Source: an uncultured Alphaproteobacteria bacterium (lineage in GTDB: Bacteria > Pseudomonadota > Alphaproteobacteria > Caulobacterales > Caulobacteraceae). Taken from it: a stretch of 20,829 bases of DNA. The stretch is taken from the NCBI GenBank assembly GCA_937920085.1, contig CALETE010000047.1, forward strand, positions 1 through 20,829. The letters run 5' to 3'. Positions 1 to 6,031 of this stretch are shown here, piece by piece; within the stretch, counting starts at the first letter, position 1, and each line of letters opens with the position of its first letter. The notes below the pieces were generated by a model. That model was not told the DNA's origin. It did not search any database and saw only the letters and a program-made list of their open reading frames with translations. Position numbers and translations under genes: made by a program.

Positions 1-2
1 GC

Positions 3-218
3 CTGCTCAAGACCTTGGTCTTCCGCTTGCTGGACGGCAGCGTCAAAGGGTTCAAATCCAAGGACCTCCCCGCCGCCCGGATCGTCGCCCGCAGCATGCT
101 CGAGCATTCGGGCATCCGTTCGACCGGACAGGGCTTCAATGACATGCGCCTACGCGGCCTCATGCGCAAGTACGTCCCCTTCGAGCCCATCACCTCGATC
201 CGCCGCCTCCCGCGCTGA
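3..218 (+). CDS. 3' end of an unidentified protein (cut by window edge)
   Basis: An open frame enters from the left edge and stops at TGA 216-218, giving at least 71 residues and no start inside the window. Nearly every codon ends in G or C, as expected of real coding sequence in this DNA, so I treat it as the tail of a gene and not a chance ORF. The tail is basic and ends in SIRRLPR. It has a stretch (SMLEHSGIRSTGQGF) that could be helical, but I recognise no domain. A TTG at position 15 is in frame, but nothing marks it as the true start. The gene lies just outside the REP/transposase element and may belong to the older chromosomal backbone. No function is assigned. Confidence 0.55.
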   Translation: MLKTLVFRLLDGSVKGFKSKDLPAARIVARSMLEHSGIRSTGQGFNDMRLRGLMRKYVPFEPITSIRRLPR

Positions 219-256
219 CGAGCTTTGAGCCAGACGGCCAAATTGCTTAATTCTTG

Positions 257-310
257 TATGGGGTCAGACCGCTTCTGCTCGATATCCATCGGAAGCGGTC
301 TGACCCCATA
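257..310. repeat. Upstream REP palindrome of the RAYT element
   Basis: Two perfect 19-base inverted arms, TATGGGGTCAGACCGCTTC (257-275) and its complement (292-310), enclose a 16-base loop. Flanking AATTC (249-253) and GAATT (313-317) extend the symmetry through a short mismatch. The same arm recurs with one change at the far end of the transposase gene (1271-1324), also with a 16-base loop. REP palindromes of this size beside a tyrosine transposase are the usual substrates of RAYT enzymes. Confidence 0.93.
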
Positions 311-380
311 CTGAATTGGGACTTTTCTTTCAGGTAATAGGTCCGCTTTGAAGCCAACAGAGGGAGGGCAAGATGGCAGG

Positions 381-1292
381 ATGCCCAGGCCTTCCCACAG
401 AGAGAGTACCGCCGCGACTATCCACGTCTTTTCACGCGGTAACTATAAAACTCCGATCTTTGAGAGCGAGGGCGCGAGACATGGCTTCTATGTCGCGTTG
501 GTTCAATGCATCCAACGCTGCGGCTGGGAGGTGTACGCCTATGCAATCATGCCAAACCACTTCCACCTCCTACTGCGCACGCCGCGCGGCAACCTAAGCG
601 TCGGCATGCAGTGGCTGCTTTCGACTTTTGCAATGCGGTTCAATAAATTCCGCAAGGAGTCCGGACACGTCTTTCAGGGGCGCTACCGTTACGTGGTAGC
701 GCCCTCACTCATGGCCGCCGGACGGATGTTCGATTACGTGCACCTAAACCATATCCGTAAAGGCCTGTGCGACCTGGAATCTCTCGAAGATTCGCAGGAC
801 AACTCCCTCTACCTGCTCCAGCGGACAGCTGAGCGCTCCCCTTTCCAAATCGACTTAGGGCTGAGACGTTTCACCGGACTGGCGGACGATGCCGATGGGC
901 ATTCCGCGTATCTGCGAAGACTCCAACGGATTCTTGCCGCCGATCCGGACGGAAGTGTCTCCCGGGCTGCCATGAAGGAGTTGACCGTCGAACCAGCGCT
1001 TACGGTCGCCGCACCTTCGCCACTAGAACCCGGCCTCACTCAGCCCGAGATTTTGGACATCGACGAAAAGCATCGAACCGACTTTCTCCAGACGGCCTTA
1101 CAGGCTGCCGGGATGACCCCAACAGATATTCTCAACGACGTTAAAAGCGCACACTGGAAGGTAGCGATCGCGATTGCGCTTAACCGACATACCACCGCCA
1201 CGGCTGGCTGGATCGCCGACAAGCTCCACATGGGCTCACCTGGTTACGTGCGGAAATTGCTCAGCATTAATATAGGGTCAGACCGCTTCTGA
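381..1292 (+). CDS. REP-associated tyrosine transposase (RAYT, Y1/HUH family)
   Basis: This is a predicted single-strand DNA transposase of the TnpA-REP group, which recognises and cleaves REP hairpins by HUH chemistry. From the ATG at 381 (303 residues) the start MPRPSHRES...HVFSRGN matches the usual family opening. The HUH motif is MPNHFHLLL (His60, His62), and the likely catalytic Tyr119 lies in DYVHLNHIRKGL. About 150 further residues at the C-terminus could carry a DNA-recognition helix (ATAGWIADKL). A TTG at 348 would add 11 residues but fits the family less well. GGAGGG about 13 bases upstream and GGCAGG directly before the ATG offer weak ribosome sites. The gene sits exactly between two REP palindromes, and its last residues (GSDRF) and stop codon are encoded inside the downstream REP arm. 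The reading frame looks intact, so it may be active, though no mobility is shown. Confidence 0.92.
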   Translation: MPRPSHRESTAATIHVFSRGNYKTPIFESEGARHGFYVALVQCIQRCGWEVYAYAIMPNHFHLLLRTPRGNLSVGMQWLLSTFAMRFNKFRKESGHVFQGRYRYVVAPSLMAAGRMFDYVHLNHIRKGLCDLESLEDSQDNSLYLLQRTAERSPFQIDLGLRRFTGLADDADGHSAYLRRLQRILAADPDGSVSRAAMKELTVEPALTVAAPSPLEPGLTQPEILDIDEKHRTDFLQTALQAAGMTPTDILNDVKSAHWKVAIAIALNRHTTATAGWIADKLHMGSPGYVRKLLSINIGSDRF

Positions 1293-1324
1293 AGGATATC
1301 AGTCGGAAGCGGTCTGACCCTATA
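1271..1324. repeat. Downstream REP palindrome of the RAYT element
   Basis: The arms TATAGGGTCAGACCGCTTC (1271-1289) and the complementary copy (1306-1324) form a perfect 19-bp stem around a 16-base loop. The arm differs from the 257-310 repeat at only one position (TATA versus TATG), and the difference is compensated on the other arm, so pairing is kept. CTGAAT follows the right arm in both copies. The left arm and the first loop bases (TGA, 1290-1292) overlap the 3' end of the transposase gene. Confidence 0.93.
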
Positions 1325-1399
1325 CTGAATCTGTGGTTGGGAGGGGTTGGGGGAAGCGGTCTGGCACTACGCAAACTCCTCTCAAAGGAGTGAGGCGAA

Positions 1400-1442
1400 G
1401 GTGTAACTAGATCTGCGTATTTAAGGCGTTTTTAGTTACACC
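1400..1442. repeat. Inverted repeat within the REP cluster
   Basis: GGTGTAACTA (1400-1409) is matched perfectly by TAGTTACACC (1433-1442) across a 23-base spacer. It directly precedes a GGTACGGCCTGACCCCG unit. It is probably part of a compound REP-derived element, because the spacer contains nothing gene-like. Confidence 0.7.
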
Positions 1443-1539
1443 CTAAACCAAGGTACGGCCTGACCCCGTATTCGGCCCAGCGAGACGAATGGGGTTTGGC
1501 TCGCCATCTTACCTACGGAAACTCCTCTGCTCAAACTAA

Positions 1540-1631
1540 GGGGTCAGGCCGCTACTTCGATAGCGCGCTCCTTAATTCTCGGCTTTCGGTTGTTTTTAGG
1601 AGCGCTCCCTCTCAGGGAGCGGCCTGACCCC
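1540..1631. repeat. Long-range REP inverted pair with inner hairpins
   Basis: GGGGTCAGGCCGCT (1540-1553) pairs perfectly with AGCGGCCTGACCCC (1618-1631). The 64-base interior contains a further imperfect pairing, AGCGCGCTCCT (1562-1572) with AGGAGCGCT (1599-1607), and a small GCTCCC/GGGAGC stem. The arrangement is a two-armed REP doublet (BIME-like), with the arms of one family arranged head to head. Confidence 0.75.
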
Positions 1632-1652
1632 GTGTTCGGCCCACTCAACCAA

Positions 1653-1691
1653 GGGTCAGGCCGTACCCTAAACCTAGGTACGGCCTGACCC
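1653..1691. repeat. REP hairpin, second sequence family
   Basis: GGGTCAGGCCGTACC (1653-1667) and GGTACGGCCTGACCC (1677-1691) form a perfect 15-bp stem around the 9-base loop CTAAACCTA. It is the most compact member of the cluster and probably closest to the intact unit of the GGCC family. Confidence 0.85.
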
Positions 1692-1767
1692 CGCATTCGT
1701 CCCGCCCTCGGGAGGAGGCCGAGGCAACAATCCGCCCAGCCGCCAAGCCCAGCGCTTAGTCATCCAG

Positions 1768-1800
1768 GGGACCTCCGCAGGAGGTCCCATTTTTATTATT
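1768..1800 (+). terminator. Intrinsic terminator reading rightwards, toward the defence operon's end
   Basis: GGGACCTCC (1768-1776), loop GCA and GGAGGTCCC (1780-1788) make a perfect 9-bp GC-rich stem, followed by ATTTTTATTATT. The T-tract is on the plus-strand side, so it should stop transcription coming from the transposase/REP region before it runs antisense into the operon. For the minus-strand operon, whose stop codon overlaps the T-tract (1796-1798), the same stem is present but lacks a downstream U-run. Termination in that direction is possible but weaker. Confidence 0.8.
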
Positions 1801-4363
1801 CCTCCTCATCATCTTCTTCCGAATCTCCTAAATTTGCCGACTTCTCGATGTCCGTATCCGTGGCATCTTCGTAAAGGAACTTGATGAGAATACCGACGAA
1901 ATTTTGGTTGTTAACCGAAAGGAAGGATAATGTTTTTTCGGAATAGCCCGGATTGGTCATATCGACCCCTTCGTCGCCGTTGACCAATCTCAGCAGTTCC
2001 AGCGCTTCATCACTATCCTTGGCCATGAAGCCGTTGCTGTATCGGCGGCGCTTCAACACATAAAGCATGGCTTCCAGGCAGTTCGCGGCGATGCTGCTGC
2101 TCTTCTTCTCGATGGCTACTTCGAGCCTTCGCAGGACATCTTTGATGATATCGTATACGGTGGCGTCATCTACGTCACGCAGCGCATGCTCGTTGAGCCT
2201 AACGAGATTACGGAAGGCTCTCAGCCAATTATTGGCTTTTTCGATCTCTGGAAGATCTCGAGCCAGCCTCTCCATGAAGGCCTGGATCTCCTCTCTCCCG
2301 GAGATCGTCAGCCCCAATACATGCAGGTCCAGGACCGTGAGCTTGTCGTCCGCCATGAGCTTTTCTATGGCGGTGTTTTTGACGCAATCAGGGCACCCAT
2401 GGTAATTCCAAGCCATAAGCCGGCCGCCGGCATTCTGAGCCTTCTTTAAGGCCTTCTTGGCAACGGGGCCACCTGACGGCATCACGTCAATAATGCGCTC
2501 CTCGAGGAGCTCGTGCAATTGACTCAGGGCATCTTGGCACTCCGCCGAAGGCGCCCGACCTTCAATCGAGACAGGGGCATAGTAGATATGGGCTCCCTTT
2601 TCCGCGCCAACTACCCTCCACTTATCAGGAACAGCCGCGCCCGAGTGCGTGCATCGATTCAGGCACGTATTGATCTTACGTAATGTCTTAACTAAGCTAT
2701 CATCGATGCGCCCTGTCCGAAGCCTGTAGGAGGCCTCCTCTATCAGCTCGAGGGCGCCATTCCACAGGACCACAACAGGTACCAGTTTCGCGGTGGGGGT
2801 GTAGCTATGTTTGATTTCTGGCTTCTTGCAGACCTCCATCTTGCGCCAGTCTAACTTGCCTGCAAAAAGCCCAGGAGTCTTCGACTTAACGGTTACGACC
2901 GCAAAACCCTGACCCGGCTTTGCCTGCACGGTGATAAGAATGGGGGTCACGTCTTTGCAAACCTGGGACTGCGCGGTTGTCGATCGTCTATAATCAAAGC
3001 CGCCATCATGGGTGTGTTGCAAAGTAAGCGTGATGGTGTTTCGGCCGGCGGGAATGCTGAACTTATCGATGGGTTGCTCACTGTGATAATCTCGTCCGGC
3101 GTCCATCTGCTTCCCTGGCAGGAGCGGCTCCCAGCCAGGGATAGGGTCACCTAGCTTGTTCTTATCCTTAAAGAAAAGATGGATGGTCTCTAGGTTCTCA
3201 AACCATGTTGGCATACCGTTAGCCTTGCCAACCATGGCTAAAGCGGCGCCGGCGGAAACGGCGGCATCGCTGACATCAAGTTGCTTGAGGCCAAAGGCCG
3301 ACAGGAGCTGATCCCGCAGATAACCACCCTGCTTCTTCGCCCAAGCAAGCGTGCCGACCATCTCGCCGCCCAAACACGGGGACTTCATTTCCGCCATGAG
3401 TGCATGGACCGCCAGGGCCAGCTGCTTGGCGCCATCATACCAAACCGTGCCGCCGACCAGTCCAGGCATCCGCGGCAAGACGCCCTCAGGGGGCATAGGT
3501 TTGTTTACATATTCGTCCACCAAGGCTTGCTCGCCATCTAGGATATCCAGAACCCACTTGGGGTCGTTCATGAGGATTAGGGCTGAGCGCCCCTGATGAT
3601 GCGCGGCCTGGCGGGCAAGCAGTCCCCAGCCAGTGAGTCCTTCGACGACTTTGCGGAGTCTGGCCTCGCGCTTGGGCACCAGCCAGTTCTTCCGACCTTT
3701 GGCGACGCGGAAAATCGGAACCGCGGTCACGGCCCAAGGCCCAAACCCGGCCTCGATGAGGACAATGTGTCCGATTGGGTTATTCTCATCGGACTTTCCG
3801 ACTAGAAGGGGTTCGGCCGCCTTGGAGCGACACCAAGCAATCGCCGCTGCCATCGTACGCGGGATAAGCCAAACCTTACCGTGGGGAGAACAGGCGTCGA
3901 GTACCGCTTGGCGCTCTTCTTCCTTCAACCCATCTGGAACCACTAGGCCGACCTCAGATTCATGGGTGAGCTCTCCTTTCAACGAATCGCCGAGCAGGAC
4001 TTCCGTGCTAACCGAACTCTCGGTCACACCATCAGGCTTCCAGGTAAAAGTACGGTCACCTAATCGGTCGGTGGCGAAAGAGCGCAGGACCGCCTCGGCA
4101 TAGACTCTCCCGTTCCCATTCGCAGTGACGCCACCGGGCGGCGACTGGGCCTCCATCGGCCAAGATAAGGCCCGGCCGCGGCGATGACTATCGGTCGGCT
4201 CGCCTACTGTGAAACAGTCTCCTCGAGCCGCCGGCAGGAGCATCGTACTATGAATGGCCACTTCCGGCGGCAAAGTTACGGCCTCCGGCGCCGTTTCCTG
4301 GCCGGAACATCGGAGAATGCGGGCCCTCGCCCCCAGCAAGTCGATGATCTTCAGGTCAGCCAT
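1796..4363 (-). CDS. Hsp70/actin-fold protein with altered nucleotide loops
   Basis: This 855-residue protein is last in the operon, and its ATG overlaps the preceding gene by 8 bases. Residues 1-390 follow the layout of an Hsp70 nucleotide-binding domain. VGLVVPDGLKEEERQAVLDA (138-157) corresponds to the Hsp70 segment preceding its AAALAY helix, here TMAAAIAW (170-177). HIVLIEAGFGPWAVTAVPI (199-217) stands where the phosphate-2 loop should be, and SDAAVSAGAALAM (365-377) resembles the adenosine-site helix. The first phosphate loop reads IIDLLGARAR in place of the classical DLGTT, and phosphate-2 lacks the GGGT run, so ATP hydrolysis is doubtful. Residues 395-520 look beta-rich and could be a substrate-binding-like domain (LLPGKQMDAG, then NTITLTLQ). 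The remainder is helical, with one CPDC pair (657-660) and a very acidic tail. It is much longer than DnaK (about 640 residues). The role is inferred from context: a chaperone-like or sensor subunit of the McrB-like machine. Confidence 0.72.
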   Translation of the reverse strand: MADLKIIDLLGARARILRCSGQETAPEAVTLPPEVAIHSTMLLPAARGDCFTVGEPTDSHRRGRALSWPMEAQSPPGGVTANGNGRVYAEAVLRSFATDRLGDRTFTWKPDGVTESSVSTEVLLGDSLKGELTHESEVGLVVPDGLKEEERQAVLDACSPHGKVWLIPRTMAAAIAWCRSKAAEPLLVGKSDENNPIGHIVLIEAGFGPWAVTAVPIFRVAKGRKNWLVPKREARLRKVVEGLTGWGLLARQAAHHQGRSALILMNDPKWVLDILDGEQALVDEYVNKPMPPEGVLPRMPGLVGGTVWYDGAKQLALAVHALMAEMKSPCLGGEMVGTLAWAKKQGGYLRDQLLSAFGLKQLDVSDAAVSAGAALAMVGKANGMPTWFENLETIHLFFKDKNKLGDPIPGWEPLLPGKQMDAGRDYHSEQPIDKFSIPAGRNTITLTLQHTHDGGFDYRRSTTAQSQVCKDVTPILITVQAKPGQGFAVVTVKSKTPGLFAGKLDWRKMEVCKKPEIKHSYTPTAKLVPVVVLWNGALELIEEASYRLRTGRIDDSLVKTLRKINTCLNRCTHSGAAVPDKWRVVGAEKGAHIYYAPVSIEGRAPSAECQDALSQLHELLEERIIDVMPSGGPVAKKALKKAQNAGGRLMAWNYHGCPDCVKNTAIEKLMADDKLTVLDLHVLGLTISGREEIQAFMERLARDLPEIEKANNWLRAFRNLVRLNEHALRDVDDATVYDIIKDVLRRLEVAIEKKSSSIAANCLEAMLYVLKRRRYSNGFMAKDSDEALELLRLVNGDEGVDMTNPGYSEKTLSFLSVNNQNFVGILIKFLYEDATDTDIEKSANLGDSEEDDEEE

Positions 4364-6026
4364 TGGCGTGGTCCATCACGAGGCCGACTCCGACATGGAA
4401 GTCTTGCACAATTTTGGCGAACTGGGCCTGATCGGCGCGATCGACCTCCTGAGGGAAGGAAAGCCCGACGACGCAACAGCCGCCCGCGGTGACGCTCTCG
4501 AGTTCAATCGACGGCACCCCGGCGCCTACCCGGCTGGTCTGCACGACCATCCCGGAGAGCTTGATGCCACCGACCTTCTCGGCCGCCATCGCCATTCTGA
4601 AGCGCATGAGCGCGTGGGCGGCGCGATCCAAGCTCGCCTGCCATTCCGTGGCATTACCTTTCGGCGCCAAGTTAGACCAGACCACCGAGGCCGCACCCCT
4701 CTCCGGCCACCAGATGACTGAGTCGCAGCCGAGGACACCGATATGCCTCATCCAAGGGGCTGGAGCCGAGTTTGCCCACGCCATGCCTTGCGCTTCACGC
4801 GCGTCGATCAGCACCATCGTGCCGAACTTGGGGTGCACGTACGGTCCCGGCGAGGGATGGCTGCCAATCCAGCTGCCCCGGTCTGGCTCAACGCGATAAT
4901 AAGGACGCGAGGCGAACGCCGGCTTCCAGTTCTCATTAAAGGCGCTCGCCAGCAGTTGCTTCACGGTCTCGGACCACAAGACCCGTCGCCACATCCACGA
5001 ATCATCCTCCACACGGTGATACTTCAGGAGTTCGACATAGGTCGCGTAGATACGCTTGTAGCGCTGATCAAGCTGCAGGGGGTAATTCGCCTGCACGCGG
5101 TGGCTGAGCGCCGAAGCGCTGACTTCGGCCAGGGCTTCACCCTGCCGCCACTGGGTTGTTTTCTTACCGAAGCGTTTTACCGCCAAGGCGCGGCGGCTCC
5201 CGCTGTTCAGGCGCTTGGCGTGCAAGGCAACCCACTTGCTCGCACGGGCGGCGATGGCCTCAAGCACCCACACGGCGACGCGGTTCTCCAAGGTCTCGTG
5301 CGAGGTGCGTCGCTGGACCGCGAGAAGCCGCTGCTTGTCTCCGGCCTTCTCTAGCGCGTTCTTGCCGGGTTTTTCGGCGTACTTCCGGATACAGACCGCA
5401 TCCAGCTCCTGAATCCGGCCGATGGGCGTCTGGACGCGGACGCGGGCCAGGATTCGACGCGGCGACCGCGCGATGGATTCCAACTTATCCCGAAGAGCTG
5501 CGTCTTGAGCCAGGCGGATGATGAGTTCCATGCGAGGCTCGGCGAGATCGGGCCGAAGCCAGACCTTGTCGACGTCTTCCCATGTGCGGCGGACCTGTCC
5601 GGGAAGCTTGGCGTGTTCATCGCCCAGCTTCTCATGGGCCAATTCCTGAAAACCGTGGCTCATCCAGCGCACCAAGAGGTCGAGGGCTTCGCTTTCCGGC
5701 AATGCATGCTGGACGGACGGACGGGGCGTGATGCCGTCTTGCGTGATGCGTACCGTTCCTCCAGCGATTTTGGCGGCAACGCTGAACTCTGACAGAACGT
5801 GCGTTTTCTTGTTTGGCGTCGGCAGGTGCCAGGCCTGATAGGACTGGCCCTTCCAGATGAACGGGAAACCCAGCCTCATCGGCTGACCATAAGGTGTCTC
5901 CAGCTCGGGCGTGACGCCTTCACGACAGAATAGCGCGGGCGTATTATCTCCCTGTTTCACCGACAGAGCCTGGCCCTCCCCCTGCTGACGCAGGAGGAAG
6001 CCCCAGGGCTCCTCGGTGACGAACAT
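4356..6026 (-). CDS. DUF2357 / McrC-like partner of the AAA+ ATPase
   Basis: This 556-residue protein is encoded 5 bases after the McrB-like gene, the usual order for an mcrB-mcrC pair. The middle carries the DUF2357-type signature: a conserved R/V-rich strand (RRILARVRVQTPIGRIQELD, 190-209) followed by RRTSHETLENRVAVWVLEAI (239-258), the counterpart of the family's R-R-x-Y-D-T-x-E-N-R region. N-terminal residues 1-105 look like a beta-rich adaptor. Relatives normally end in a PD-(D/E)xK nuclease. Here the best candidate is P381-D382 with D408-A-R410, which would put Arg where the catalytic Lys belongs. Either the nuclease is degenerate or I have misplaced the motif. The likely role is to bridge the AAA+ ring to the target and perhaps cut it. 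Family assignment is moderately sure; activity is open. Confidence 0.72.
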   Translation of the reverse strand: MFVTEEPWGFLLRQQGEGQALSVKQGDNTPALFCREGVTPELETPYGQPMRLGFPFIWKGQSYQAWHLPTPNKKTHVLSEFSVAAKIAGGTVRITQDGITPRPSVQHALPESEALDLLVRWMSHGFQELAHEKLGDEHAKLPGQVRRTWEDVDKVWLRPDLAEPRMELIIRLAQDAALRDKLESIARSPRRILARVRVQTPIGRIQELDAVCIRKYAEKPGKNALEKAGDKQRLLAVQRRTSHETLENRVAVWVLEAIAARASKWVALHAKRLNSGSRRALAVKRFGKKTTQWRQGEALAEVSASALSHRVQANYPLQLDQRYKRIYATYVELLKYHRVEDDSWMWRRVLWSETVKQLLASAFNENWKPAFASRPYYRVEPDRGSWIGSHPSPGPYVHPKFGTMVLIDAREAQGMAWANSAPAPWMRHIGVLGCDSVIWWPERGAASVVWSNLAPKGNATEWQASLDRAAHALMRFRMAMAAEKVGGIKLSGMVVQTSRVGAGVPSIELESVTAGGCCVVGLSFPQEVDRADQAQFAKIVQDFHVGVGLVMDHANG

Positions 6027-6031
6027 ACGGA

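Larger units (their letters stand above)
1325..1767. repeat. Cluster of degenerate REP-like units
   Basis: This 443-base stretch has no convincing gene. It holds repeated copies of GGCCTGACCCCG(T/C)(A/G)TTCG (about 1457, 1621 and 1682) and of the inverse GGGTCAGGCCG (1541 and 1653). This core resembles the RAYT-flanking REPs, which read GGTCAGACCG, but carries G where they have A. A longer direct repeat, CTAC(G)(C/G)AAACTCCTCT, occurs near 1367 and 1513. Small hairpins such as ACTCCT/AGGAGT (1375-1391) fill the gaps. It reads as successive insertions or duplications of REP units next to their transposase. Confidence 0.8.

Noticed and set aside
373..597. An ATG-started 74-codon frame overlapping the transposase gene
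   Set aside because: The +1 frame from 381 carries the HUH and Tyr motifs over its full length; this one is a shadow despite its plausible start.
1325..1767. CRISPR array
   Set aside because: The repeats are palindromic, of unequal length and irregularly spaced, with no unique spacers and no cas genes; they match REP elements.
1796..4363. Ordinary housekeeping DnaK
   Set aside because: The phosphate loops are altered, the length is 855 residues, no GrpE/DnaJ neighbours are present, and it is overlapped into a defence operon.
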